Assembly (NCBI RefSeq): GCF_002362255.1
Contig: NZ_LPVV01000012.1
Coordinates: 124,001-188,000, forward strand
Reading direction: 5' to 3'
Length of the DNA: 64,000 nt
DNA from: Microbacterium sp. SZ1
GTDB taxonomy: Bacteria > Actinomycetota > Actinomycetes > Actinomycetales > Microbacteriaceae
Part shown: piece after piece, positions 11,833 through 20,352 of the stretch
Layout of the letters: each line of letters starts with the position of its first letter
How positions within the stretch are numbered: the first letter of the stretch is position 1
Translations under genes and position numbers: made by a program
Notes under the pieces: model-generated
What the model saw: only the letters and a program-made list of their open reading frames with translations
Database searches by the model: none
What the model was told of the DNA's origin: nothing

Positions 11833-12513
11833 CTAGCCCGCACTCCCGGCACGGTAGCCGACACCGCGCACCGTCATCACGATCTTCGGGTTGTCCGGGT
11901 CGAGCTCGACCTTGGCCCGCAGGCGCTGCACGTGCACGTTCACGAGCCGCGTGTCGGCTTTGTAGTGGTACCCCCAGACCTGCTCGAGGAGCATCTCGCG
12001 GGAGAAGACCTGCTGCGGCTTGGAGGCGAGGGCGACGAGCAGCTGGAACTCGAGCGGTGTCAGAGCGATCGGGGAGTTTCCGCGGCGCACCTCGTGGGCG
12101 TCGACGTCGACCGTGAGATCTCCTACCCGCAGCTGCTCACCCACGGTCGAAGGAGCAGGACGCAGTCGGGTGCGGATGCGGGCGACGAGCTCCTTCGGGT
12201 TGAAGGGCTTGACGATGTAGTCGTCTGCACCCACCTCGAGCCCGCGCACCACATCGGCTGTGTCGCTGCGCGCGGTGAGCATGATGATCGGCACTCCGGA
12301 CTCCGCGCGGATGCGGGTGCAGATCTCGATGCCGTCCATGCCGGGCAGCATCAGGTCGAGCAGCACGAGATCCGGGCGCTGTGTGCGCCATTCCTCGACA
12401 GCCTTGGCGCCGTCGGCGCAGAACACCGGCTCGAAGCCCTCCGTGCGCAGCACGATGCCGATCATCTCGGCGAGCGCGGTGTCGTCGTCGACCACAAGGA
12501 TGCGTGAGGTCAT
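11833..12513 (-). CDS. mtrA: Response regulator MtrA
   Basis: This OmpR/PhoB-type regulator of 226 residues has acidic pocket residues DDD at 9-11, the phosphoacceptor Asp53 in LLDLMLPGMDG, Thr79 in MLTARSD and Lys in YIVKPFN. The C-terminal winged helix includes ALTPLEFQLLVALASKPQQVFSRE and TRLVNVHVQRLRAKVE. In actinobacteria MtrA is an essential or major regulator of cell-wall hydrolases, dnaA and osmotic responses. A TAAGGT box 7 nt upstream of the ATG suggests leaderless transcription, although AAGG could also act as a weak Shine-Dalgarno. Confidence 0.97.
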   Translation of the reverse strand: MTSRILVVDDDTALAEMIGIVLRTEGFEPVFCADGAKAVEEWRTQRPDLVLLDLMLPGMDGIEICTRIRAESGVPIIMLTARSDTADVVRGLEVGADDYIVKPFNPKELVARIRTRLRPAPSTVGEQLRVGDLTVDVDAHEVRRGNSPIALTPLEFQLLVALASKPQQVFSREMLLEQVWGYHYKADTRLVNVHVQRLRAKVELDPDNPKIVMTVRGVGYRAGSAG

Positions 12514-12520
12514 AACTGTT

Positions 12521-12526
12521 ACCTTA
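12521..12526 (-). promoter_or_regulatory. Candidate -10 box (TAAGGT) of mtrA-mtrB-lpqB
   Basis: On the minus strand TAAGGT is followed by 7 nt and the mtrA ATG, the same TANNNT-N7-start layout seen at several other genes in the window. Confidence 0.5.
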
Positions 12527-12608
12527 TGGCACTCAGTCCCACGACTCGGCGTCTGCGCGCGCGACGTGTGTTATGACACGATGGGAGCGCACGACGGAGG
12601 GAGTGCCG

Positions 12609-14033
12609 GTGACCGGCCAGACGTGGACCCCAGCCCCCAAGCGGGGCATCATCCCCCTGCATCCGCTCACATTCGGGATGCTGCTCGGGCGATCGTTCTC
12701 GGCTCTGCGCCACAACCCGAAGGTGCTCTTCGGCTTCGGCGTCGTGATCCAGCTCATCGTCGTCGTGCTCAGCGCGGCGCTCATGGGCTTCGTCTTCGCG
12801 ACGACCTTCGCACGGCTCGAGTCGCTCTCCCCCTCGTCACCGGACTTCGAGGCGGTGCTCGCCGGAACGATCGGCATGAACCTCGTCGCCGGCATCGCGG
12901 TCGGGTTGGCGTCGATCGCCTTCACCGCCCTCATGCAGGGTGTGGTGGCCGCCGAGATAGGCAATGCGGCGATCGGGGTCAAGGCCTCCCTCGGTGCGCT
13001 GTGGAAGAAGATGCTCCCGGCGTTCTGGCGTCTCGCGGCGTTCGCGTCGCTCTCCGTGGCGTTCGTCTTCGGCATCATCGTGATCGCCTTCCTCATCATC
13101 GCCGGGTTCATCGCCGGCGGGCTCGGCGGATCGATGGAGGCGATCGGCGGACTGGTCGTCCTCCTGATCCTGCTCGTGCTCGCCACCATCCCGCTCGTGG
13201 TCTGGCTCACCACCAAGCTGATGCTCGTGCCGTCGATCCTCGTGCTCGAGCGCGCGACGTTCCGCGAGGCGCTGGTGCGGTCGTGGCGTCTGACCCGCGG
13301 ACGCTTCTGGGTCGCATGGGGCGTCACCTTCCTCATCGGCGCGATCATGGGCCTCGCCATGCAGGTGGTGAACATCCCCGTGGCTCTGCTGAGCTCGATG
13401 CTCGGCACGGTGATCGCGCCGACGGGCTCGACCGACCCCTCGGCGATCCTGGGCTTCGTCTTCGCCCTCCTCGCGCCGCAGATCCTCCTCCTCGTGCTGC
13501 AGGCGATCACCCTCGTCGTGCAGAGCACCGCGGGAACCCTCGTCTACCTCGACTGCCGCATGCGGTACGAGGGACTCGACCAGGCGCTCATCAGCCATGT
13601 CGAGCGCCGTGACCTCGGCTGGGCCGACGAGCAGCTCAGCGACCCGTTCGTCGTCGATCCGGGACGCGCGGTGACGAGCGCGCCGCCGCCGAAGCAGGTG
13701 CCGGAGTGGGCGATGAACGCGCCGTACCAGACGACCGGGTACCCCGCCGCCCAGCCCTACCCCGCGCAGCCCTACCCCGCTCCACCCCTGCCCGCTGCGC
13801 CCTATCCCGCGCCGCCCTACACCGCTGCGCCGCCTCAGCCGGCGTACCCCGCCCCGAACGCCGCCGGTCAGCCGCACTCGCCTCCCCCCTACTCGGGACA
13901 GGCGTACCCCGCGCCGCCCGCGCCCCCTGCGCCTCCGGCTCCGCCCGCCGCATCCAGCGCCCCTGCGACTGCGGGAGCCGACGACAGCTCGACCTGGACC
14001 GCCCCCGGATCCGGGTCGCGCGGACCCGCATGA
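12609..14033 (+). CDS. Multipass membrane protein with Pro/Ala/Tyr-rich tail (GDPD membrane-domain-like)
   Basis: The protein has 474 residues from the GTG at 12609, chosen because GGAGGG ends about 6 nt upstream; an ATG at 12573 is also in frame. After IIPLHPLTFGMLLGRSF come about six membrane helices to residue 330, including the motif LVPSILVLERATFREALVRSWRLTRGRFW, typical of the membrane domain found alone or fused to glycerophosphodiester phosphodiesterases. No GDPD catalytic domain is present. Residues about 360-474 form a disordered tail of YPAQPYPAP-like repeats. It begins an operon (ATGA overlap with the DUF4129 gene) that includes MoxR and DUF58 genes. Role unknown; a membrane-scaffold or envelope function is plausible. 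Confidence 0.85.
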   Translation: MTGQTWTPAPKRGIIPLHPLTFGMLLGRSFSALRHNPKVLFGFGVVIQLIVVVLSAALMGFVFATTFARLESLSPSSPDFEAVLAGTIGMNLVAGIAVGLASIAFTALMQGVVAAEIGNAAIGVKASLGALWKKMLPAFWRLAAFASLSVAFVFGIIVIAFLIIAGFIAGGLGGSMEAIGGLVVLLILLVLATIPLVVWLTTKLMLVPSILVLERATFREALVRSWRLTRGRFWVAWGVTFLIGAIMGLAMQVVNIPVALLSSMLGTVIAPTGSTDPSAILGFVFALLAPQILLLVLQAITLVVQSTAGTLVYLDCRMRYEGLDQALISHVERRDLGWADEQLSDPFVVDPGRAVTSAPPPKQVPEWAMNAPYQTTGYPAAQPYPAQPYPAPPLPAAPYPAPPYTAAPPQPAYPAPNAAGQPHSPPPYSGQAYPAPPAPPAPPAPPAASSAPATAGADDSSTWTAPGSGSRGPA

Positions 14034-14668
14034 TCGCTCTCCTCGACGTGTTCGCCCCGGACGGCGACGAGGCCAGGCGCTGGGCGGAGGAAGAGCTCGC
14101 CGACCCCCGTTACGCCGACGCCAAGCCCACATGGTTCGACCTGATCTCGCGCGACATCGGACGTTTCCTCGCCGATCTCTTCAGCTCGGACAACGGGCAG
14201 AACATCGGGCCGACCGCCCTGATCGTCGTCTGCGTCATCGTCTTCGCCGCGCTGGTGGCCGCGCTCGTCATCTGGGGCAGACCGCGACGCGGACGCGCCG
14301 TACGGCGTCCGATCACAGGTCTGCTCGGCGCGGACGACGATCGCTCGGCATCCCAGCTGCGAGCGGATGCCGAGCGCGCCGCTCGATCCGGCGACTGGGA
14401 CGAGGCGACCGTCCTGCGCTTCCGTGCCCTGGCACGCGGTCTCCTCGAGCGGGATCTCATCGACCCCTCGCCCGGCGCGACCGCGCAGGCGATCGCCCGC
14501 GAGGTCTCACGGGTCTTCACCGCCGAGGCCGACGCCGTCCGGCGCGCGGCGACGTCGTTCGACGACGTGCGCTACCTCCGGCATCCGGCGTCCGCCGAGA
14601 GCTACGCCGAGCTCGCCGCCACCGACGACCGGCTGACCGCGCTTCGACCCGAACTGGCGACAGCATGA
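14030..14668 (+). CDS. DUF4129 domain-containing membrane protein
   Basis: This 212-residue protein starts at the ATG at 14030, overlapping the previous stop by 4 nt. A cytoplasmic or juxtamembrane N-terminus is followed by one membrane helix (ALIVVCVIVFAALVAALVIW, about residues 63-83). The DUF4129 domain (about 105-205) carries ATVLRFRALARGLLERDLID and the characteristic DDVRYLRHPASAESYAEL. DUF4129 genes usually accompany MoxR, DUF58 and transglutaminase-like genes in gene clusters of unknown biochemical function, as here. Confidence 0.88.
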   Translation: MIALLDVFAPDGDEARRWAEEELADPRYADAKPTWFDLISRDIGRFLADLFSSDNGQNIGPTALIVVCVIVFAALVAALVIWGRPRRGRAVRRPITGLLGADDDRSASQLRADAERAARSGDWDEATVLRFRALARGLLERDLIDPSPGATAQAIAREVSRVFTAEADAVRRAATSFDDVRYLRHPASAESYAELAATDDRLTALRPELATA

Positions 14669-15855
14669 CGGCGGAGACCGAAGAGCAGCCGACGTCGACG
14701 GCGGACCGACCCGATCCGCGGCGGCGCCTGAAAGCGATGACCGGGTGGGTCGTCGTCGCGGCTTTGGTCCTCGTCGGGGTCGTCGTCGCGACGCAGGTGG
14801 CCACCCAGATGCCCGGCGGTCGCGGCGGACTCGACCCGGAGGGCGTCGGCGATTCCGGGACGCGAGCGCTCGCCGAGCTGCTGCGCGATCAGGGCGTCGA
14901 GATCGAGGTGGTGCGCTCGCGTTCCGAGGTGCGGGCCGCGCTCGATTCCGATTCGACCCTCGCGATGGCGAATCCGTACACGCTCACCGACGAGGGAGTC
15001 GCCGATCTCATCGAGCCGGCCGACCGCGTCGTCTTCCTCTCCGCCAGCACCCATCTCGTCGCCTCGCTCGGTCTGGGCGACAACGCGACGTCGGAGTCCG
15101 CCGAGGTGGAGGCCGACTGCGACGTCACCGAGTTCGCGCGCGTCGGTGCGATCCGCCCCGACCGGGTGTTCACCCCGGACCCCGGGGTGCAGGGTTGCTT
15201 CGGTACCAGGGATGCCGCGGCCGTGCTCATCGGCGAGGTCGACGGCCAGACGCGCACCGTGGTGGAGGGTGCGCGATTGTTCAGCAACGCGTACCTCGTC
15301 GAGAACGGCAACGCGGCCCTCGGACTCGCACTGCTCGGACAGACGGAGAAGGTCGTCTGGTACGTGCCCAGCTTCACCGACACCGACATCGAGGCGGCCG
15401 AACCCGACACGCTCGGATCGCTCACCCCGGAGTGGGTGACCCCGGCGATCCTGATGCTCATGCTCGCCGCCCTCGCCGCGGGCCTGTGGCGTGGGCAGCG
15501 CTTCGGCCCTCTCGTCGCCGAGACGCTGCCCGTCACGGTCCGGGCCTCGGAGACGATGCTCGGCCGCGCACGCCTCACCGCCAAGGCCGGCGACGCCGCC
15601 CACGCCGCTGAAGCGATCCGCGACGGCAGCCGACGTCGGCTCGCGCGTCGTCTGGGTCTCGCCGTGCAGGCGAGCGCCGACGAAGTCGCCGACGCGGCAT
15701 CCGACCGTCTCCGGATCCCGCGCGGCTCGCTGCAGACTCTCCTCGCCGGCCCGCTCCCGACCGATGACGCCGGGCTCGTCGAACTGGCCCGCCGCCTGAG
15801 CGAGCTCGAAAGAGCCGTCGACGACACCCTCCGCGAGATGCGGAGGGCCGAGTGA
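14665..15855 (+). CDS. DUF4350 domain-containing membrane protein
   Basis: The 396-residue protein starts at an ATG overlapping the DUF4129 stop by 4 nt. An N-terminal membrane helix (GWVVVAALVLVGVVVATQVA, about 25-46) precedes a DUF4350 domain (about 50-230) with GDSGTRALAELLRDQGVEIEVV, an ABC-type Gldg/IFT52-like fold by family knowledge. A second helix (VTPAILMLMLAALAAGLW, about 256-275) is followed by a helical cytoplasmic region. It belongs to the same MoxR/DUF58 operon; its job is unknown. Confidence 0.88.
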   Translation: MTAETEEQPTSTADRPDPRRRLKAMTGWVVVAALVLVGVVVATQVATQMPGGRGGLDPEGVGDSGTRALAELLRDQGVEIEVVRSRSEVRAALDSDSTLAMANPYTLTDEGVADLIEPADRVVFLSASTHLVASLGLGDNATSESAEVEADCDVTEFARVGAIRPDRVFTPDPGVQGCFGTRDAAAVLIGEVDGQTRTVVEGARLFSNAYLVENGNAALGLALLGQTEKVVWYVPSFTDTDIEAAEPDTLGSLTPEWVTPAILMLMLAALAAGLWRGQRFGPLVAETLPVTVRASETMLGRARLTAKAGDAAHAAEAIRDGSRRRLARRLGLAVQASADEVADAASDRLRIPRGSLQTLLAGPLPTDDAGLVELARRLSELERAVDDTLREMRRAE

Positions 15856-15910
15856 GTGATCTCTCCCCGCCCCCGACCACACCGAATCCGACCGGAAGCC
15901 GAGGCCCAGC

Positions 15911-16876
15911 GTGACCCCTGAGAACCCCACCGACGCCGACCTGCGTCAGGCGATGCATCGCGTCAGGACGGAGGTCGACAAGGCCGTCGTCGGCCAGGCC
16001 GGGACTGTGACCGGTCTCCTGGTCGCGCTCCTCGCCCGCGGACACGTGCTCCTCGAGGGTGTGCCGGGCGTCGCGAAGACGCTCGTCGTGCGGTCGTTCG
16101 CCCGCGCGGTCGGCCTCGACACCAAGCGGGTGCAGTTCACCCCCGACCTCATGCCTGGCGACGTCACGGGCTCGCTCGTGTACGACGCGCGCACCGGGGA
16201 GTTCGACTTCCGCGCAGGGCCCGTCTTCACGAACATCCTGCTCGCCGACGAGATCAACCGCACGCCGCCGAAGACGCAGGCGGCGCTCCTCGAGGCGATG
16301 GAGGAGCGCCGGGTCTCGGCGGACGGCACGAGCAGGCCGCTGCCGGACCCCTTCCTCGTGGCCGCGACCCAGAACCCGATCGAGCACGAGGGGACGTACT
16401 CGCTGCCCGAGGCTCAGCTCGACCGGTTCCTCATGAAGCTGGTCGTGGGAATGCCGGAGCGCGACGCCGAGGTCTCGGTGCTGCGCAAGCACGCGTCCGG
16501 CTTCTCGCCGCGGGAGCTCACAGGCGTGGAGGCCGTCGTGGATGCCGCAGTCATCCGCGCGGCACAGGCTGCCGCAGCTCGCGTCGACGTGACCGACGAC
16601 GTGCTGGGGTACGTCGTCGACCTCGCGAGGGCCACCCGTCAGTCGCCGTCGGTCGAGCTCGGAGCGAGCCCTCGCGCATCCACCGGTCTGCTGGCAGCCG
16701 CGAAGGCGTGGGCCTGGCTCAACGCATCCTCCGCCGTGACGCCCGACCACATCCAGACCATGCTCGTTCCGGTGTGGCGCCACCGCCTGCAGCTGCGACC
16801 CGACGCGCAGATGGAGGGCGTGTCCGCCGACGCGGTCCTCACCTCCGTCGTGCAGCAGACCAGGGTGCCGATCTAG
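15911..16876 (+). CDS. MoxR-family AAA+ ATPase
   Basis: The 321-residue AAA+ protein has Walker A GVPGVAKT near residue 55, Walker B ILLADEINRTPPKTQ near residue 113, sensor 1 in ATQNPIEHEGTYSLPEAQLDRF near residue 153, and a lid domain with SPRASTGLLAAAKAWA. MoxR ATPases act as chaperones that insert cofactors into, or activate, partner proteins, typically the von Willebrand-like DUF58 partner encoded directly downstream. The GTG start at 15911 is the only one in frame after a stop at 15857. The DUF58 gene follows with no gap. Confidence 0.95.
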   Translation: MTPENPTDADLRQAMHRVRTEVDKAVVGQAGTVTGLLVALLARGHVLLEGVPGVAKTLVVRSFARAVGLDTKRVQFTPDLMPGDVTGSLVYDARTGEFDFRAGPVFTNILLADEINRTPPKTQAALLEAMEERRVSADGTSRPLPDPFLVAATQNPIEHEGTYSLPEAQLDRFLMKLVVGMPERDAEVSVLRKHASGFSPRELTGVEAVVDAAVIRAAQAAAARVDVTDDVLGYVVDLARATRQSPSVELGASPRASTGLLAAAKAWAWLNASSAVTPDHIQTMLVPVWRHRLQLRPDAQMEGVSADAVLTSVVQQTRVPI

Positions 16877-18184
16877 GTGTTCGTCACCGGTCGTCTCGCT
16901 CTCGCGGTGGGCGTGGGCGTCGTTCCCGTCGTCCTCACCGGTCTCGCCGGGTACCCCGCGTACGCCGCGCTGGGCATCTGGATCGGGCTGTGCGTGCTGC
17001 TCACCGCTCTCGACGTCGTGCTTGCTCCGAGTGCCCGTTCGGTCATCGTGACCCGCCGGGTGCCGGATCGCACGCGCATCGGCGAGCTCGTGCCGGTGAG
17101 CGTGGCGCTGCAGAACACCGGCACCCGCACGCTGCATGCGCTTATCCGCGACGCGTGGCAGCCGACGGCGGGCGCGGACGGCGCCAGGCAGCGTCTCGAG
17201 GTCCCACCCGGCGAGCGCCGCCGCGCGGAGATCCCGCTCCTCCCCCGTCGACGTGGCGAGCTCGTGAGCGAGTTCGTCATGGTGCGCTCGCGCGGGCCGC
17301 TCGGCCTCGCGGGTCGACAGGCGCGCCATCGCGTGCGCGGCGCGATCCGCGTGCTGCCCGCGTTCTCCTCACGCAAGCACCTGCCGTCCCGTCTGGCGCG
17401 TCTGCGCGAGCTCGACGGCAACACCAGCATCCAGGTGCGCGGTCAGGGCACCGAGTTCGACTCGCTCCGCGAGTACGTCCGCGGAGACGACGTGCGCTCG
17501 ATCGACTGGCGCGCCACCGCGCGCGCGGGCACGACGATGCTGCGCACCTGGCGTCCCGAGCGCGACCGGCACGTCGTCATCATCGTCGACACCGGGCGTA
17601 CCGCGGCGGCACGCGTCGGAGACGGCACTCGTGTCGACGCGTCACTCGAAGCCACGCTGCTGCTCGCCGCCCTCGCCGCGCGGGCGGGCGACCACGTGCA
17701 CCTGCTGATGTACGACCGCGTGGCGAGGGCTCGCGTCACGGGAGTGGAGGGCGCGGGCCTGCTCCCGGCTCTGACCGACGCGATGGCTCCCGTGCACGCC
17801 CGTCTCGTCGACACCGACTGGCCGAGCGCGTTCGCCGCGGTGCGCACCCTCACGACGCGGCCGTCTCTCATCGTCGTGCTGACCGCGCAGGACGCCGCGG
17901 AGTCCGCCCGGGGCTTCCTCGGCGCCTTCCCCGATGCGACGCGGGCCACGTCGATCCTCGTCGGCTCCGTGACCGACGACGGGATCGCCGACCTCGCCGG
18001 AAAGCGCGGGAGCCGCGAAGAGATCTACGTCGCCGCCGCTGCCGAGCAGACGATGAGGGAGGCCGAGAACGTCGCCGACGCGATCCGCCGAGCGGGAGGC
18101 GAGGCGATCGCGGCCGACCCGGAATCGCTGCCGCCGCGCATCGCCGACCGCTACCTGGAGCTCAAGGCCGCCGGCCGGCTCTGA
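16877..18184 (+). CDS. DUF58 domain-containing protein
   Basis: The 435-residue protein begins with GTG immediately after the moxR-like stop codon. Two N-terminal membrane helices (about 1-48) are followed by a beta-rich region and the DUF58 signature FDSLREYVRGDDVRSIDWRA near residue 195. A von Willebrand A-like fold (VVIIVDTGRT, near residue 233) makes up the C-terminal half. DUF58 proteins are thought to be MoxR clients; in this family the arrangement MoxR-DUF58-DUF4129 is recurrent. It converges on the spoIIM-like gene with 29 nt between stops. Confidence 0.92.
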   Translation: MFVTGRLALAVGVGVVPVVLTGLAGYPAYAALGIWIGLCVLLTALDVVLAPSARSVIVTRRVPDRTRIGELVPVSVALQNTGTRTLHALIRDAWQPTAGADGARQRLEVPPGERRRAEIPLLPRRRGELVSEFVMVRSRGPLGLAGRQARHRVRGAIRVLPAFSSRKHLPSRLARLRELDGNTSIQVRGQGTEFDSLREYVRGDDVRSIDWRATARAGTTMLRTWRPERDRHVVIIVDTGRTAAARVGDGTRVDASLEATLLLAALAARAGDHVHLLMYDRVARARVTGVEGAGLLPALTDAMAPVHARLVDTDWPSAFAAVRTLTTRPSLIVVLTAQDAAESARGFLGAFPDATRATSILVGSVTDDGIADLAGKRGSREEIYVAAAAEQTMREAENVADAIRRAGGEAIAADPESLPPRIADRYLELKAAGRL

Positions 18185-18213
18185 GGCCGGGTCGAGCGTT
18201 GTCGAGGCTCGGG

Positions 18214-19224
18214 TCAGCCCGCGACGAGACGCGGGGTGCCCGCCTCGTACTCGACGAGGTCACCGGTCTCGCCGCGGAGGTATGCACGGCGGCCGATCAC
18301 GAGCATGTAGATGAGGAACACCGCGAGGGCGGCGACCCCGATGCCGATCTTGACAGGCCACGGGAGCGCCCAGCCGGTGACGAATCCTTCGACGAGCCCC
18401 GCGAGGAACAGGGCGAAGACCAGTCCGATCGCGACGGTGGCGAGGGATCGGCCCTCGGCGGCGAGCGACTCGCCGCGCGATCGGTTCCCCGGCGCGACCC
18501 ACGACCAGAACAGGTGGAGACCCCCGGCTGCGGCGACGAAGATGCATGTCATCTCGAGCAGACCGTGCGGAAGGATGTACAGCACCATAACGTCGGCGCG
18601 CCCGTGTGCGGCCATGACGGCGCCCGAGATCCCGAGGCCCATGGCGTTCTGGACCAGGGCGTTCACGGGCCAGATGCCGGTGATCCCGAACAGGACGCAC
18701 TGCAGCGCGATCCACGCGTTGTTCGTCCACACCATCCCCATGAAGACCGCGGCGGGGTTCTCGGTGTAGTAGCCGGTGAAGCTCTCGTCGGCGTACTGCG
18801 CCAGCATGTCGGGCGGGCCGAGCGTGGCGACGAGCGCGGGATCGGAGGAGATCCAGACGGCGGTGCCGACCGCGACGGCGATGAACGAGACGGCGATCAC
18901 GAGCGTTGTCCACCGAAGGCGGTAGAGGGCGGCGGGCAGCTGCAGCGAGAAGAAGCGGGCGATCTGGGTGAGGATGCTGTCGGAGGCTCCGGTGAGACGC
19001 AGTCGGGCCCGCACGAGGATCGTGGAGAGGTAGGACCCCTGCGGCGACTCCCCCACCGAGGTCTTCAGCTCGGCGAGATCGGCGGATGCCGCACGATAGC
19101 GCACGATCAACTCGTCGACGCCCGCTCCGTCCAGGCGCTCACGGCTCAACCGGTCGAGCCGCTCCCATTCGGCGCGGCGTGCATCGGTCAGCGCATCGGC
19201 ATCCACCTGATTTACTGTACTCAT
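18214..19224 (-). CDS. Stage II sporulation protein M-like membrane protein
   Basis: The 336-residue SpoIIM-family protein has a soluble N-terminal helical segment (about 1-100, with VDELIVRYRAASADLAELKTS) and five to six membrane helices, including YILPHGLLEMTCIFVAAAGGL, the conserved PHG(L/I)xE region of the family. The organism does not appear to be a sporulator from this window; SpoIIM-like proteins are widespread in actinobacteria beside RDD genes, where their function is unknown. Its ATG (19224-19222) overlaps the start codon of the divergent RDD gene (19223-19225). A GTG or ATG a few codons downstream could be the true start. Confidence 0.9.
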   Translation of the reverse strand: MSTVNQVDADALTDARRAEWERLDRLSRERLDGAGVDELIVRYRAASADLAELKTSVGESPQGSYLSTILVRARLRLTGASDSILTQIARFFSLQLPAALYRLRWTTLVIAVSFIAVAVGTAVWISSDPALVATLGPPDMLAQYADESFTGYYTENPAAVFMGMVWTNNAWIALQCVLFGITGIWPVNALVQNAMGLGISGAVMAAHGRADVMVLYILPHGLLEMTCIFVAAAGGLHLFWSWVAPGNRSRGESLAAEGRSLATVAIGLVFALFLAGLVEGFVTGWALPWPVKIGIGVAALAVFLIYMLVIGRRAYLRGETGDLVEYEAGTPRLVAG

Positions 19225-20032
19225 GTCCGCGCCGCTCGATACGTCCGACGAGGTGCTCTCCGGCGAGGCCGTCGCGATCGACGTGCAGCCGATCGGCTTC
19301 GTGCTGCGGGCCGCGGGCGCCATCATCGACATGCTCGTCGGTCTCGGCGTGTTCCTGCTGTGGATCTTCCTGCGCATCTGGCTGCTCGACGCCGGCATCC
19401 TCGATGAGGCCACGGACCGCATCGCCACTGTGAGCGCGCTCGTGGTGAGCTTCGTCGTGCTGCCGATCACCATGGAGATGGCGCTCAAGGGGCGGAGCCT
19501 CGGCAAGCTCGCGGTCGGCGGGCGCATCGTGCGCATCGACGGCGGCGCCCCGGGATTCCGGCACGCCTTCATCCGCGCTCTCCTCGGCGTCCTCGAGATC
19601 TACATGACCCTCGGCAGCGTCGCGGTCCTCGCCGGTGCCTTCAGCGCGCGATCGCAGCGCCTGGGCGACATGGTCGCCGGGACGTACAGCCAGCGCGTGC
19701 GCACGCCGAAACTCGTCCCGTCCGTTCCCGTGCTGCCGCCGTCTCTGGCAGGGTGGGCGCAGATCGCCGACGTCGCTCGACTGCCGGACCGCCTCGCCCG
19801 CCGCATCTCGCAGTTCCTGCAGAGCGCGCCTCGCATGGTCCCCGCAGCACGGACGCGCGTGGCGCACGACCTGCTCGTCGAGGCGTCGCCGTTCATCTCG
19901 CCCCTTCCGCCCGTCTCGCCAGAAGAGGTGCTGATCGGCGCCACCGTTCTGCGCCGCGAGCGCGAGCGGCGGGCGCTGGAGAACGCCGACCGCAGGGCCG
20001 AGCGCCTGACGGGGCGGCGCGTCGGCGTCTAG
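19223..20032 (+). CDS. RDD family membrane protein
   Basis: The 269-residue protein has an RDD domain at about residues 20-160. It includes VLRAAGAIIDMLVGLGVFLLW, KGRSLGKLAVGGRIVRIDGG and QRLGDMVAGTY, which carry the Arg/Asp positions that name the family. About three membrane helices are followed by a basic cytoplasmic C-terminus. RDD proteins may be ion antiporters or scaffold proteins. The ATG at 19223 shares two bases with the divergent spoIIM-like start codon, so promoters must lie inside the opposite gene or the messages must be leaderless; TACTGT at 19213-19218 is a possible -10. Confidence 0.9.
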   Translation: MSAPLDTSDEVLSGEAVAIDVQPIGFVLRAAGAIIDMLVGLGVFLLWIFLRIWLLDAGILDEATDRIATVSALVVSFVVLPITMEMALKGRSLGKLAVGGRIVRIDGGAPGFRHAFIRALLGVLEIYMTLGSVAVLAGAFSARSQRLGDMVAGTYSQRVRTPKLVPSVPVLPPSLAGWAQIADVARLPDRLARRISQFLQSAPRMVPAARTRVAHDLLVEASPFISPLPPVSPEEVLIGATVLRRERERRALENADRRAERLTGRRVGV

Positions 20033-20044
20033 GCGCTTCGGCGT

Positions 20045-20069
20045 CCCGACGCGACCACGTCTCGTCGGG
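20045..20069. terminator. Possible terminator between RDD and DUF3499 genes
   Basis: A 7-bp stem (CCCGACG 20045-20051, CGTCGGG 20063-20069) with an 11-nt loop lies in the 39-nt gap between two convergent stops. It is weak, and the assignment is tentative. Confidence 0.35.
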
Positions 20070-20071
20070 GT

Positions 20072-20278
20072 CTAGGCGCGCAGCGCCTCGTGCCGCACCA
20101 CGAGCCATCCGGCAGGGACCGAGAGCCGGTCGGCGTGCGGGGCGCACAGGTCGTGGGCGTGCGGATGGTTCGCGATGCCCAGCGGACCGAGCGCGGCCAT
20201 CTGGTCGCCGTAGTCGTAGGTGAGCGTAGCCACGGCCTCACGCGCGCAGCCGACTTTCGAGCAGAGTCTTCCGTCCAT
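20072..20278 (-). CDS. DUF3499 family small protein
   Basis: This 68-residue protein begins MDGRLCSKVGCAREAVATL and contains YDYGDQMAALGPL and HPHAHDLCAPHADRL, with paired Cys/His positions suggesting a small metal-binding fold. The family is confined largely to actinobacteria and sits near whiB2, manA and the metallopeptidase-like gene, as it does here and at Rv3258c. I chose the ATG at 20278 because the family sequence starts there; an in-frame start 17 codons earlier encodes only basic filler. Function unknown. Confidence 0.88.
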   Translation of the reverse strand: MDGRLCSKVGCAREAVATLTYDYGDQMAALGPLGIANHPHAHDLCAPHADRLSVPAGWLVVRHEALRA

Positions 20279-20340
20279 CACCGTCAGGTTACGTCCGCGG
20301 AATGGCCGGGCCTCGACGCCGCGCCGCACTCGGTTCGGCC

Positions 20341-20346
20341 TAGACT
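20341..20346 (+). promoter_or_regulatory. Candidate -10 box (TAGACT)
   Basis: TAGACT is followed by 6 nt and the ATG at 20353, with no Shine-Dalgarno, suggesting a leaderless transcript divergent from the DUF3499 gene. Confidence 0.5.
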
Positions 20347-20352
20347 TTCGCT

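Noticed and set aside
13741..13965. Tandem-repeat-like DNA in the Pro-rich tail
   Set aside because: The repetition comes from YPAxPYPAP-type codons of a disordered tail; no exact DNA repeat unit is kept.
16708..19407. An 899-codon plus-strand frame across moxR, DUF58 and the spoIIM-like gene
   Set aside because: It overlaps three well-supported genes in other frames and its sequence is Arg/Pro-rich shadow.
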